Assembly: GCA_002295925.1 (NCBI GenBank)
Contig: DBGO01000002.1
Span: forward strand, 95,467 to 159,466
Length of the DNA stretch: 64,000 nt
Direction of reading: 5' to 3'
Source: Flavobacteriales bacterium UBA852
GTDB taxonomy: Bacteria; Bacteroidota; Bacteroidia; Flavobacteriales_E; Vicingaceae
How positions within the stretch are numbered: position 1 is the first letter of the stretch; each line of letters starts with the position of its first letter. Positions 1 through 8,889 of this stretch are shown here, piece after piece. Under the pieces are notes generated by a model. The model was not told the origin of the DNA. It searched no databases and saw nothing but the letters and a program-made list of their open reading frames with translations. The position numbers were made by a program, and so were the translations under genes.

Positions 1-933
1 ATTGATGCATTGATAACCGCCAAGAAAAATAAAATTGAACAGCTTAAAATTAAATTAAAACAAGTGAAAATGCAGTTGCAAAGCGACAGCATTGAATACG
101 AAACGCAAAAAATTAACATAGCTATTGCCGAAGCTCAATTAGAACGTATCAAAAAATTATACGAAAAAGGATTAAAATCTAAAACCGACTACGAAAAAAG
201 AAAACTCACTTTTCAGAAAGCACTGGCAGAACTGGCAGCCAAAGAAAACAAATACCTGAAAACCAAAGCTGAAATAATGAATGTTCAGTCAGAAATTAAA
301 ACGACCATTGCCCAATACGACGACAAAATTGCCAAAGCAGAATCAAATAAATTTGCCACATTATCCACACTTTATGATACAGAAGCCAATATCTCAAAGA
401 TGCAAAACAAGTATGCTTCTTACACGGTTCGTTCGGGATTTTTATACATCACTGCACCACAAAACGGATATATAACCAAACTATCCAAAGCCGGTGTGGG
501 CGAAATTGTAAAAACCGGCGACCTAATACTTACCATAGTTCCCGAAAAATTTGACTTTGCTGCAGCAGTTTATGTAAAACCCGTCGATTTACCACTGCTT
601 TCCGTTGGGCAAAAAGTGCGATTGCAATTTGACGGATGGCCTGCCATAGTATTTTCCGGATGGCCAAATATCAGTTACGGTTCGTATGGCGGAGAAATTT
701 ATGCTATTGACAAATTCATCAGCGACAACGGAAAATTCAGAGTTTTAATTAAACCCGATACCACAGATCATCCTTGGCCGGACAAATTAAGCATCGGCGG
801 AGGAGTAAAAAGTATTTTCTTGCTGAAAGATGTACCCGTTTGGTATGAATTATGGCGACAAATAAATAGTTTCCCACCCGATTATTACACATCTGATAAA
901 GATGATAAAAAGAAAAATGAAGCTAAAAAATAA
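1..933 (+). CDS. HlyD-family periplasmic adaptor (5' truncated)
   Basis: C-terminal part of a membrane fusion (adaptor) protein that links an inner-membrane exporter to an outer-membrane channel. The frame is open from base 1, so the N-terminal membrane anchor lies outside the window. The first ~135 visible residues are charged heptad-like helix (the coiled-coil hairpin). The lipoyl/beta-barrel part follows (around YITAPQNGYITKL and GEIVKTGDLILTIVPE), then a membrane-proximal domain. The next gene, a TolC-like channel, overlaps its end, as expected for an adaptor-channel operon. The transporter subunit is presumably upstream. The exported substrate cannot be told from the sequence. Confidence 0.85.
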   Translation: MDALITAKKNKIEQLKIKLKQVKMQLQSDSIEYETQKINIAIAEAQLERIKKLYEKGLKSKTDYEKRKLTFQKALAELAAKENKYLKTKAEIMNVQSEIKTTIAQYDDKIAKAESNKFATLSTLYDTEANISKMQNKYASYTVRSGFLYITAPQNGYITKLSKAGVGEIVKTGDLILTIVPEKFDFAAAVYVKPVDLPLLSVGQKVRLQFDGWPAIVFSGWPNISYGSYGGEIYAIDKFISDNGKFRVLIKPDTTDHPWPDKLSIGGGVKSIFLLKDVPVWYELWRQINSFPPDYYTSDKDDKKKNEAKK

Positions 934-2329
934 ACATATCACCCATTTTATTGCCGTTTTATTGTTTTCAACGCTTTTTGGCATAAATGCCAATGCGCAA
1001 ACAATGCATTATGATGAATTTATTTCTATTGTCAAAAAACATCATCCGTTGGCCAAACAAGCAGAACTGCAATTAAATTATGGTGAGGCAAACTTGCAAC
1101 AATCCAGAGGTTTGTTTGACCCGAAAATCATTTCGGAATTATCACAAAAATATTTTAATGAAAAACAATATTACAGTCATTTTAATGCCCAACTAAAAAT
1201 TCCCACTTGGTTTGGCATTGAGCTTAAATCATTATACGAAAACAACACAGGCATAAACCTGAACCCCGAGTTTAATACGCCATCAAAAGGTTTATTGGTT
1301 ACCGGCGTAAGCGTTCCTTTGGCACAAGGATTATTCATTGATAAACGCCGTGCCGAATTGTTTAAGGCAAAGAAATTTTTGGAAATATCCGAATACGAAA
1401 GGCAAATTTTATTGAATGAATTGATAAAACAAGCTTCGGTTGCCTATTGGGAATGGTTTAAGGCATATAATAAGCTAAAAGTATATGAAGAAATTGTTGA
1501 TTTAGCCAAAAACCGTTTGGAATTTGTCAAAAATGAAGCAATCATTGGTGAAAAACCAAACATTGATACATTAGAGGCATCTATTCAATACAATAACCGT
1601 TTGAACACACTGTTGGAAACACAACAACTCTATTACGAAAAAACAAAATTGCTGGAAGTGTACTTATGGCAAGACGGTTTAATACCTATGGAATTAACTA
1701 AAAATGTTACGCCCGAAATCATCGATAACATATCCCCTTCAATCATTTTAGCCGATTCTGTCCGGTTAGATACAATTATCAATAATCATCCTAAATTGAA
1801 CAAATTGCAAACTTACATTGAACAAAAAAATATTGATTTGCGCCTTTATCGAGAATATTTCAAACCTAAAATAAATTTAAATTACAACCCCATTGTAGAA
1901 CCTTTGGACAATAATTTTCTAACACAATATTCACTCTCAAATTACAAATGGGGAATAGACATTGCCTTACCTATTTTATACCGTAAAGAAAGAGGTTATG
2001 TGAACACCAAAAAATTAGAAATTAAAGACTATAACCTTCAAAAAGAATATTTACGATTAGAATATTTTAAAACCATTCAAACATTTATAAATAACATAAA
2101 TACTACCTATAAACGGTTTTCAATCAGCAATAAGTTAAGTGCCGACAGTTACCGGTTACTGATGAGTGAAAAAGAATTGTATGAAGCCGGCGAAAGTTCG
2201 CTATTTAAACTCAACTCGCGCGAAGTATATTTTATGAAATACAAAACCGATTTGATCGATATTTTAACCGAAAATAAAAAAGCAGAAGTTTATTTTTATT
2301 ATTACTCCGGAAATTTATTTAAACTTTAA
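917..2329 (+). CDS. TolC-family outer membrane efflux protein
   Basis: Outer-membrane channel partner of the preceding HlyD protein. About 470 residues, the usual length for the OEP family. An N-terminal signal peptide ends near INANAQ. The body is helical with repeated Leu/Glu-rich segments (such as LVTGVSVPLAQGLFIDKRRA and YEAGESSLFKLNSREVYF), the latter typical of the second OEP repeat. An in-frame ATG at 902 is possible, but starting at 917 gives a cleaner signal peptide. Either start overlaps the adaptor gene, indicating translational coupling. The function is drug, metabolite or protein efflux, with the substrate unknown. Confidence 0.85.
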   Translation: MKLKNKHITHFIAVLLFSTLFGINANAQTMHYDEFISIVKKHHPLAKQAELQLNYGEANLQQSRGLFDPKIISELSQKYFNEKQYYSHFNAQLKIPTWFGIELKSLYENNTGINLNPEFNTPSKGLLVTGVSVPLAQGLFIDKRRAELFKAKKFLEISEYERQILLNELIKQASVAYWEWFKAYNKLKVYEEIVDLAKNRLEFVKNEAIIGEKPNIDTLEASIQYNNRLNTLLETQQLYYEKTKLLEVYLWQDGLIPMELTKNVTPEIIDNISPSIILADSVRLDTIINNHPKLNKLQTYIEQKNIDLRLYREYFKPKINLNYNPIVEPLDNNFLTQYSLSNYKWGIDIALPILYRKERGYVNTKKLEIKDYNLQKEYLRLEYFKTIQTFINNINTTYKRFSISNKLSADSYRLLMSEKELYEAGESSLFKLNSREVYFMKYKTDLIDILTENKKAEVYFYYYSGNLFKL

Positions 2330-2351
2330 ATTATAAGTAAATTGTATTATT

Positions 2352-2969
2352 ATGAAAACGCTGACAAAAGAACAACAAGAAAAATTAACACCAAAAGAAG
2401 CATTTGATTTGTTAAAAAAAGGTCACGAACGATTTTTGGAAAACACCAAAATGCACCGTGATTTGTATGAAGCCATAGAGCACACCAAAGAAGCACAACA
2501 TCCGTTTGCCATTATTCTGTCTTGTATCGACTCGCGCGTACCGATTGAAATTGTTTTTGACCAAGCTTTTGGCGATGTATTTGTTGCCCGCATTGCCGGA
2601 AATGTTATTAACGACGATATATTGGGCAGTATCGAATATGCCGTAAAAGTAGTAGGCGTGAAATTGGTATTTGTTTTAGGACACACCAACTGTGGCGCTG
2701 TTGCCGGTGCGGTAAGTGATATTGAAATGGGACATATTACCGGGTTGGTCAGTAAAATAAAACCGGCAATATTTGAAGCCAAACAACACGGCGAAGATTT
2801 GCCTTACACAAAATTCGAAGACAAAGTATCACACGTAAATGTAGAGATGGTAAAGAAACAATTGTTTCAACGCAGTAAAATTGTTAATGAATTTTTAGAG
2901 AGCGGAAAAATAGCCCTAAAAGGCGGGGTTTATGATGTTAATTCGGGAAAAGTAAACTTCTTGGATTAA
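2352..2969 (+). CDS. Beta-class carbonic anhydrase
   Basis: Zinc enzyme interconverting CO2 and bicarbonate, 205 residues, the normal beta-class length. The zinc ligands are visible: Cys58 and Asp60 in SCIDSR, then His111 and Cys114 in GHTNCGA. Arg62 would complete the Asp-Arg catalytic dyad. The C-terminal YDVNSGKVNFLD is also typical of the family. No signal peptide, so cytoplasmic. It lies 22 bp after the TolC gene on the same strand and is closed by a strong terminator, so it may ride on the efflux transcript, although the functions are unrelated. Confidence 0.93.
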   Translation: MKTLTKEQQEKLTPKEAFDLLKKGHERFLENTKMHRDLYEAIEHTKEAQHPFAIILSCIDSRVPIEIVFDQAFGDVFVARIAGNVINDDILGSIEYAVKVVGVKLVFVLGHTNCGAVAGAVSDIEMGHITGLVSKIKPAIFEAKQHGEDLPYTKFEDKVSHVNVEMVKKQLFQRSKIVNEFLESGKIALKGGVYDVNSGKVNFLD

Positions 2970-2993
2970 TTTTAAGCATCATACTACTTAAAT

Positions 2994-3037
2994 AATAATG
3001 ATTGCTAGAGATAATAAATAGCAATCATTATTTTTTA
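2994..3037. terminator. Bidirectional intrinsic terminator
   Basis: A perfect 14-bp stem (2994-3007 with 3019-3032) and an 11-base loop, followed by a T-run on the plus strand. On the minus strand the hairpin is also followed by a T-rich tract. It separates the convergent carbonic anhydrase and C10 protease genes and can serve both. Confidence 0.85.
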
Positions 3038-4570
3038 TTAATTTTCAACTATAACTTTTTCTGTTATAGTTTTATTTCTAAAAATAAATTCAATAAAATA
3101 AAGTCCGCTTTTTTTATTAGATAAATCTAACAAATAATTTCTATTACTATATATATTTTTGATTAAAATCAATTTACCCTGATAATTATATATATTAATT
3201 TGATTAGGAATATCATTTATATTATTATTGAAAGAAATATTTATTAAACCATTTGAAGGAACAGGATATATATTGTATAATTCAATGTTATTACGTTTAT
3301 CATTATTTTTCACTTCAGTTGCAAGGCCATCTTGATAAATAACTAAAGTATCAGAGTAAACCCCTCCTGTAATATATATATACCCTATTCTTTGACTTCC
3401 ACTATTATTTGAAGTTGTAACATTAATTATTGAAGTTCCTGTAGCGCTTGTCGGTGTATAACTTATCCATGAATTCGGACAAGAAGAATTCCATGCCGCC
3501 CAACTTAAATATTCTACATTTGCATTTTGAGAACCTCCGGATGCCGTAAAAAATAATGTGTCAGGTGATAATTTCAAAGGTGAAGCTTCCTGCTTTACAA
3601 CAATAGTATCTGTATCATTTGTATTTTGGATATAAATATATCCGTATCTTACTTTACCATTATTTAACAATGCTGAAAAAGTACTTCCGTTAGATTGGTC
3701 AAAATAACCGGCATTACCTGAAGTTGTATCCAAACTAATCCAAGGGGTAGGTGTACTCATTGACCAATTTAACAATGATGTAAACTCAATAGTATTATTA
3801 GTACTTGAATTTGACGGAATTATTATTGTATCTTGAGCGGTTTCTAAATTACCATTTACGGGCCTGATGTTAAGTATAAAAATATGAGGTGTTGCATTTC
3901 CTGCTGGAATATTTACATTTGTTAATGCATAATATCCGTCATAAACTCCTCCCCATCCAAAATTACAGTGTACTTCATCGGCTGCATTATATCCGTCAAT
4001 AATATAAAAATGGTTTAATGTATTACTTTTAACAAAAACGGGTCTACCTGCATTTAATTCAGATTTTATTGAATCTAAAATTTCTGAATACGATTGAATA
4101 AGGTAGTTCATATTATACATTCTTGGTGTATATTTAAAATGTTTTTTTAAAGGTTTTGAATCAAAAAAAGATGTTGAGTTGGTTCCGCTCCAATTCATAT
4201 TTAATGCAATACCTAAATGATACATTAATTTTGCTACCTCCGGATTTGAAGATGTAACATTGTTTGGCATAGCACTGTAATTATATGTTTGCAACGAAAA
4301 ATCTACACAATGCGTGGAATAAGCAGCTATAGTATTACAATGCGAACCCATTCCGGTAATCGGATATGAATAGTATTTTAAAATTTGAGCCCACCCGGTC
4401 GCATTACAACCTGTATAAGTATGCCCACATGAACCTCCCGAGCTTGCCACGGGACAATCTGCATTATAATAACATGTTTGATTCCAAGTTGTTGAAAGTA
4501 AAGGAGATACTTGGGCTAATAATCTAATATTTACATAAATCAATAAAAATAATATAATTTTTGTTTTCAT
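3038..4570 (-). CDS. Secreted C10 (streptopain-like) cysteine protease with BACON and T9SS domains
   Basis: Extracellular cysteine protease of the SpeB/interpain family. A signal peptide (about residues 1-19) precedes the protease domain. The catalytic Cys is residue 55 in TGCNATGWAQIL. The His is residue 187 in NHFYIIDGYN, followed by the family's CNFGWGG loop (202-208). Two BACON-like beta domains follow (around NWSMSTPTPWISLDTTSG and AWNSSCPNSWISYTPTSA), each with the usual W..W/SW spacing. The C-terminus (about 430-510, starting YPVPSNG and ending FRNKTITEKVIVEN) is a T9SS type A sorting domain. No SpeB-like propeptide of normal length is apparent between signal and catalytic domain. It starts 30 bp after ald and may be read from that operon or its own promoter. 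Confidence 0.85.
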   Translation of the reverse strand: MKTKIILFLLIYVNIRLLAQVSPLLSTTWNQTCYYNADCPVASSGGSCGHTYTGCNATGWAQILKYYSYPITGMGSHCNTIAAYSTHCVDFSLQTYNYSAMPNNVTSSNPEVAKLMYHLGIALNMNWSGTNSTSFFDSKPLKKHFKYTPRMYNMNYLIQSYSEILDSIKSELNAGRPVFVKSNTLNHFYIIDGYNAADEVHCNFGWGGVYDGYYALTNVNIPAGNATPHIFILNIRPVNGNLETAQDTIIIPSNSSTNNTIEFTSLLNWSMSTPTPWISLDTTSGNAGYFDQSNGSTFSALLNNGKVRYGYIYIQNTNDTDTIVVKQEASPLKLSPDTLFFTASGGSQNANVEYLSWAAWNSSCPNSWISYTPTSATGTSIINVTTSNNSGSQRIGYIYITGGVYSDTLVIYQDGLATEVKNNDKRNNIELYNIYPVPSNGLINISFNNNINDIPNQINIYNYQGKLILIKNIYSNRNYLLDLSNKKSGLYFIEFIFRNKTITEKVIVEN

Positions 4571-4600
4571 TGGGTTTAAATTTTTTTAAATCTATATTAC

Positions 4601-5818
4601 CTAAAAAGCAGCCAACAACAAACCAATATCTTTATAAGGTAAACTAAACATCTCGCCCAAATATTTATTGGTAAGCATTCCTTTGTATATATAAATTCCG
4701 TTTCGTATTCCGGGGTATTTTCTTATCATTCCTTCTACTCCGCCTTCTTCGCCGGCATCTATTAAGGTAGGTGCAAAAATATTACTCAAAGCCAACGAAG
4801 CGGTTTTGGCAACCCGCGAAGCGATATTGGGCACACAATAGTGCACAACACCATACTTGGTAAATGTTGGGTTTTCGTGCGATGTTACTTCCGAGGTTTC
4901 AATGCATCCGCCTTTGTCGATACTTACATCTACAATTACCGAACCGGGTTTCATTTCACTCACCATATTTTCGGTAACTACTATAGGCGTTCTTCCTTCT
5001 ACGGCACGTAAAGCACCTATAACAACATCGGCATTTTTTAGTGCGCGCTGGAGTTCTTTTGGCTGAATAACTGAGGTAAATATCCGTGTTCCGATAGCAT
5101 TTTGCAAACGACGCAACTTATGTGTGCTGTTATCAAACACCTTTACAGATGCTCCCAATCCAAGTGACGAACGAGCGGCAAACTCCCCTACTGTTCCGGC
5201 GCCTATTATCACTACTTCGGTAGGTGCAACACCGGAAATTCCTCCAAACATTAAACCTTGTCCTTTGTTAATGTTACTCAACAATTCGGCAGCAATCAAC
5301 ACGCCTGTATTTCCGGCAATTTCACTCATTGCACGCACAATTGGGTAAATACCATCGGTATCTTTTATGTAATCATACGCCAATGCCGTAATTTTTTTCC
5401 GCATCAGCTTTTGTAAAAAATTCTTGGGTTGAACCGGCAATTGTAAGGCAGAAATCAGCGTTTGTCCGTGTTGCATCAACTCAATTTCTTCCAGTTTGGG
5501 CGGCTCTACTTTTAAAATTAATCCGGCTTTATAAACTTCCTCGGGCGAATATACAATTTGAGCGCCGGCTTCACTGTAATCGGCATCTTGATAACTGGCA
5601 CCCACACCTGCTTTAGTTTCTATAAGTACTTCGTGCCCGTTGTTTACCAACAAAGCAACCGCTTCGGGAACCAACGCTACACGTTTTTCTTGCAACGATA
5701 TTTCTTTGGGAACACCAATAGAAAGCGAGCCTTTTTTTCGGGCTACTTCAAGCATTTCTTCTTGCGGCATAAAACCTTCCGCAATGGATTTTAATACGTC
5801 ATCAGGTGTTGTCATCAT
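4601..5818 (-). CDS. ald: Alanine dehydrogenase
   Basis: NAD-dependent interconversion of L-alanine with pyruvate and ammonium. The protein has the Ald/PntA N-terminal domain (SIGVPKEISLQEKRVALVPE, Lys in KVEPP) and a Rossmann NAD-binding domain with VVIIGAGTVGEFAA (GAGTVG near 206-211). VDVSIDKGGCIETSE is another family block. The Bacteroidota form carries an N-terminal extension (PDDVLKSIAEGFMPQEE), also present here. The leftmost possible start is TTG at 5821, but ATG at 5818 or 5815 is more plausible. All overlap the end of tsaE by 12-20 bases, so the two are translationally coupled. PntA was considered, but no membrane subunit genes follow. Confidence 0.9.
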   Translation of the reverse strand: MMTTPDDVLKSIAEGFMPQEEMLEVARKKGSLSIGVPKEISLQEKRVALVPEAVALLVNNGHEVLIETKAGVGASYQDADYSEAGAQIVYSPEEVYKAGLILKVEPPKLEEIELMQHGQTLISALQLPVQPKNFLQKLMRKKITALAYDYIKDTDGIYPIVRAMSEIAGNTGVLIAAELLSNINKGQGLMFGGISGVAPTEVVIIGAGTVGEFAARSSLGLGASVKVFDNSTHKLRRLQNAIGTRIFTSVIQPKELQRALKNADVVIGALRAVEGRTPIVVTENMVSEMKPGSVIVDVSIDKGGCIETSEVTSHENPTFTKYGVVHYCVPNIASRVAKTASLALSNIFAPTLIDAGEEGGVEGMIRKYPGIRNGIYIYKGMLTNKYLGEMFSLPYKDIGLLLAAF

Positions 5819-6239
5819 CAATTTGTAAAGTTATTGTTCGCGAATTATCTGAATTTATTTTAAAGATAATATTTAAGTTCGAATGCGGCAAAAGATTCGG
5901 AATTTTTTCGGGCCATTCTATCAGACATATATTTCCGGAATAAAGATACTCGTCAAAACCTATGTGAATGGCTTCTTCTTCATCTTCTATTCTGTAAAAA
6001 TCAAAATGATAGATGGTTTCATCGTTTTTGGTCAGGTATTCATTTACAAGAGAAAAAGTAGGACTGGTTACATTGTCAAATACACCTGCTTTTACACAAA
6101 AATTTTTTATCAGTGTGGTTTTTCCGGCACCCATTTCGCCATAAAAAAGCCAACTTTTGGGCAATTTATTCTTGTGTTGCAACAAATAATCACTTACTTC
6201 ACTTAACTGTTCCTCGTTTTGTATGCGAAAGGATTTCAT
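5802..6239 (-). CDS. tsaE: tRNA threonylcarbamoyladenosine ATPase TsaE
   Basis: Small ATPase that cooperates with TsaB and TsaD in making t6A at position 37 of ANN-decoding tRNAs. Its 145 residues match the family size. The P-loop is GEMGAGKTT (about 34-42). TSPTFSLVNEY, HFDFYR and the CLIEWPEK block are family signatures. Cytoplasmic. It lies 20 bp after the HAD gene and overlaps ald, within a five-gene operon. The partner genes tsaB and tsaD are not in the window. Confidence 0.93.
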   Translation of the reverse strand: MKSFRIQNEEQLSEVSDYLLQHKNKLPKSWLFYGEMGAGKTTLIKNFCVKAGVFDNVTSPTFSLVNEYLTKNDETIYHFDFYRIEDEEEAIHIGFDEYLYSGNICLIEWPEKIPNLLPHSNLNIIFKINSDNSRTITLQIDDDNT

Positions 6240-6259
6240 AATAACAAATTTAAGGCAAA

Positions 6260-6964
6260 TTATAATAACGATTTAAGTTCAGACAGATGTGTAATTTCAA
6301 AGGTAGGTTTAAAATTATGCCTTATTTCTTTCGGGTTGAACAATATTTGCGGAATTCCCACGGCTGCTGCCCCTTTGATATCTGCTTCAATATTGTCGCC
6401 AATCATTACAGATTCAGAGGGTTCGGCTTTTACTTTTTTGAGTAAATAATGAAATATTTCGGGATTGGGTTTATTTACTCCAACATCTTCTGACAAAACA
6501 ATCTCTTTGAAAAACCCGACTATTTTACTGTTTTTCAGTTTAATATGCTGCACTTCTCTAAACCCGTTAGAGATAATATGTAAATCGTATTTTTTGTTTA
6601 AATATTCCAATACCTCAACCGCTCCGGGAAATAATGCGGTTTTGTACGGCGAATGATTGACATAATAATCCGCCATTTGCTCTGCCAATAAAGGACTGGA
6701 ATAGTCAAAAGCCAAAAGGGTTTTGTAAAATCGTTGCACACGTAATTCGTTCTTTGTTACTTTATTTTCGCGGTAGTCTACCCACAATAAATCATTGATT
6801 TGCTTGTATTTTTTTAGAAATTTTTCGAAAGAAACATTTATCAACTCGGGTAATTCAAACTTATCAAACATTTCGTGCAAGGTAGTTTGCGAGTTGGTTT
6901 CAAAATCCCACAACGTATGGTCTAAATCAAAAAATACGTGCTTGATATGTTGTAATTGTTCCAT
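6260..6964 (-). CDS. YjjG-like HAD-superfamily nucleotidase/phosphatase
   Basis: Haloacid dehalogenase-type phosphatase resembling the YjjG family of 5'-nucleotidases. HAD motif I is FFDLDHTLWDFE, with nucleophile Asp13 and acid Asp15. Motif II is ISNGF (HIISNGFREVQ). Motifs III/IV are KPNPEIF and VMIGDNIEADIKGA. The frame extends 13 codons further upstream, but that would overlap the preceding gene. ATG at 6964, one base after that gene's stop, gives the standard N-terminus. YjjG enzymes dephosphorylate pyrimidine and non-canonical nucleotides, which fits its operon neighbour upp, although the link is inference. Confidence 0.88.
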   Translation of the reverse strand: MEQLQHIKHVFFDLDHTLWDFETNSQTTLHEMFDKFELPELINVSFEKFLKKYKQINDLLWVDYRENKVTKNELRVQRFYKTLLAFDYSSPLLAEQMADYYVNHSPYKTALFPGAVEVLEYLNKKYDLHIISNGFREVQHIKLKNSKIVGFFKEIVLSEDVGVNKPNPEIFHYLLKKVKAEPSESVMIGDNIEADIKGAAAVGIPQILFNPKEIRHNFKPTFEITHLSELKSLL

Positions 6965-6965
6965 T

Positions 6966-7403
6966 TTACGATTTATAATAAATTGACAGTACAGGCAAAA
7001 CAAATGACCAAAAAACTACTGCGCCAATAAGGTAAAATAATACTTTATATGAAAAACGGTAATAACGAGCGGCAATAATACATCCAACCGGTATGGAAAG
7101 TAACACCGGTGTAATGAGTGCCAAACCTATCAATCCGTACTTTTTACGGATTTTCACAATAAAACGATTGGTTTTTGTAAATTTTTTGGGCTGTTTTTTT
7201 GAATTTCTAAAAGCTTTCCATTTGAGCATTATCCATTCGCCAAAAAAATAAAAAGCTACAACACCCATTGTGCCGCCAAACATAAGAATAGCAACCGTTT
7301 CCCAATAGCCAAACCCTTTGTTAAATAACATATAACCAACAGCCAATGCAAATTTCACACTGCTCAGCAACAGTAATACAACAATTTCAATGATTTTATC
7401 CAT
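6966..7403 (-). CDS. Small integral membrane protein, unknown function
   Basis: A 145-residue protein with about four hydrophobic segments (near 5-25, 35-55, 90-110 and 120-142). A basic loop between them (KAFRNSKKQPKKFTKTNRF) is probably cytoplasmic. The segment KKYGLIGLALITPVLLSIPV recalls the small multidrug-export/DedA-like membrane families, where a Pro-containing re-entrant loop follows a YG.(L/I)GL motif. The similarity is weak and no transport claim is safe. It is eight bases after upp and one base before the HAD gene, so it is firmly part of that operon. Confidence 0.6.
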   Translation of the reverse strand: MDKIIEIVVLLLLSSVKFALAVGYMLFNKGFGYWETVAILMFGGTMGVVAFYFFGEWIMLKWKAFRNSKKQPKKFTKTNRFIVKIRKKYGLIGLALITPVLLSIPVGCIIAARYYRFSYKVLFYLIGAVVFWSFVLPVLSIYYKS

Positions 7404-7411
7404 AAAGAATG

Positions 7412-8062
7412 TTATTCTTTACTTCCGAATGCTAAATCGCCGGCATCACCCAAACCGGGAACGATATATGCTTGTGCCGTAAGCTCATCATCTATTGCGC
7501 CTACGTAAAATTTAGTGTTTTCGGGCAAATTTCGTTTGGCGTATTCCAATCCTTGCACACTTGCCAAGGCGGCAACCACAAAAATTTGTTTGGGTGTTCC
7601 TCTGTGCAATAAAGCTTTGTAGGTAACAACCATTGATGAACCGGTTGCCAACATTGGGTCAGAAATAATTACTGTTCGCCCTTCTAACGAGGGACTTGCC
7701 AAATATTCCAACTCAATTTCAAACGTTCCGTCTTTTTCGTGTTTGCGGTAAGCGGATACAAACGTATTGTCCGCTTTATCAAAATAATTCAATAAACCTT
7801 GATGCAAGGGCAACCCGGCACGTAAAATAGTAGCCAACACAGGTTGTTCTTTCAAAACATTCATTTTAGCTACACCCAAAGGTGTTGTTACTTCAATTTC
7901 TTCATATTCAAGCTGTTTGCTTAACTCATAAGCAAATACTTCGCCCATACGTTCCAAGTTTCTGCGAAAACGCATTCGGTCGCCTTGAATATTTACATCA
8001 CGAATTTCTCGAACAAATTCATTAAACAAACTGTTTTGTGCACCAAGATTAACTACTTTCAT
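7412..8062 (-). CDS. upp: Uracil phosphoribosyltransferase
   Basis: Pyrimidine salvage enzyme that makes UMP from uracil and PRPP. It is 216 residues, close to the usual ~210. The PRPP-binding loop is VIISDPMLATGSS. The uracil-specific C-terminal motif is GLGDAGDLAFG. ILRAGLPLHQG is the conserved N-terminal PRPP/pyrophosphate region. It is the first gene of the operon upp - membrane protein - HAD - tsaE - ald, with a 134-bp intergenic region to the divergent lipoprotein gene. I could not find a clear TAnnTTTG box for it. Confidence 0.95.
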   Translation of the reverse strand: MKVVNLGAQNSLFNEFVREIRDVNIQGDRMRFRRNLERMGEVFAYELSKQLEYEEIEVTTPLGVAKMNVLKEQPVLATILRAGLPLHQGLLNYFDKADNTFVSAYRKHEKDGTFEIELEYLASPSLEGRTVIISDPMLATGSSMVVTYKALLHRGTPKQIFVVAALASVQGLEYAKRNLPENTKFYVGAIDDELTAQAYIVPGLGDAGDLAFGSKE

Positions 8063-8148
8063 TTGACAGATTTTACAGGGTATAAAATTAACCCGATTTT
8101 TTGCAATTAAAAAATAAATACCATTTATAAGATAATTTTATCTGAAAT

Positions 8149-8156
8149 TTCCAACC
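8149..8156 (+). promoter_or_regulatory. Candidate ECF-sigma -35-like box (TTCCAACC)
   Basis: TTCCAACC followed by a T-run and a CT-AT-rich stretch, 40 bases before the lipoprotein start. The same box and similar downstream sequence occur at 10869-10876 ahead of the second lipoprotein gene of this cluster. Two similar promoters flanking an ECF sigma gene suggest autoregulation. This is inference from two sites only. Confidence 0.4.
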
Positions 8157-8196
8157 TTTTGATTTTTTTTACTACTATTATAATAAAGTAGTTACT

Positions 8197-8889
8197 ATGA
8201 AAACAATTTTACCACTTTTACTTGGCATTCTTGTATTTACCTTTACAGGATGCAACAAAAAAAAGAAAGAATTAAAAATTCCTACTGATGTTGCCATGAA
8301 AATGGACATTAACAGAAGTCAAAGTCCTTCTAACGGTGTGCGCTTTACTTCCGGAAAAATATTTCTATCGGATTTTAGTGTAGAAGGAGAAAGAGAAGAA
8401 GGAGAAGATATTGCTTTTACCAAAACATTTTCCGGTGGTTTGTGGATAAATTTTGACAGGAATAAAATTATTTCATCGCTTGATTTTGATATACCGCAAG
8501 GAAATTATTACCGTTTAGAAATAGATTTTTCAACCAAATACAATAATGGAAATAACACTATAGAGCTAAATGGCACTTATACAGATTCTACCGGCGTATC
8601 CATACCATTAATTTTTGAATATAATTCGGAAGAAAACTTTGAAATTGAAGGCGAAAGTGATGATGGAAGTGCAACAATCATATTAGATAAAAACAACCCC
8701 GAAACAACCTTAATCTTATTAGACCCGGTATATTGGTTTGAAGTAATTTCTACCAATGCTCTAAATAATGCTGATAAAACAACCATAGACAATCAGCAAG
8801 TAATACTGATAAATAGAGATGTTAACAGCGACATATACGATAATATTGTAGATAGAATTGATGACGGTAATATGGCTATTTGGGACTAA
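8197..8889 (+). CDS. Lipoprotein, first gene of the ECF sigma module
   Basis: A 230-residue predicted lipoprotein. A hydrophobic signal peptide ends in the lipobox FTGC (Cys19), followed by a lysine-rich KKKK tail. The rest is beta-rich with acidic stretches (EGEREEGEDI, ESDDGSATI), resembling the DUF4382/carbohydrate-binding-like lipoproteins of Bacteroidota, but I cannot assign a family with confidence. Its stop overlaps the sigma-factor start (TAATG), so the two are co-expressed. It may be the stress sensor or simply an autoregulated output of the sigma factor. Confidence 0.7.
   Translation: MKTILPLLLGILVFTFTGCNKKKKELKIPTDVAMKMDINRSQSPSNGVRFTSGKIFLSDFSVEGEREEGEDIAFTKTFSGGLWINFDRNKIISSLDFDIPQGNYYRLEIDFSTKYNNGNNTIELNGTYTDSTGVSIPLIFEYNSEENFEIEGESDDGSATIILDKNNPETTLILLDPVYWFEVISTNALNNADKTTIDNQQVILINRDVNSDIYDNIVDRIDDGNMAIWD

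Noticed and set aside
8171..8192. Inverted repeat ACTACT...AGTAGT before the first ECF lipoprotein
   Set aside because: Only 6 bp with a 10-base loop in AT-rich DNA. Not distinguishable from chance without relatives.
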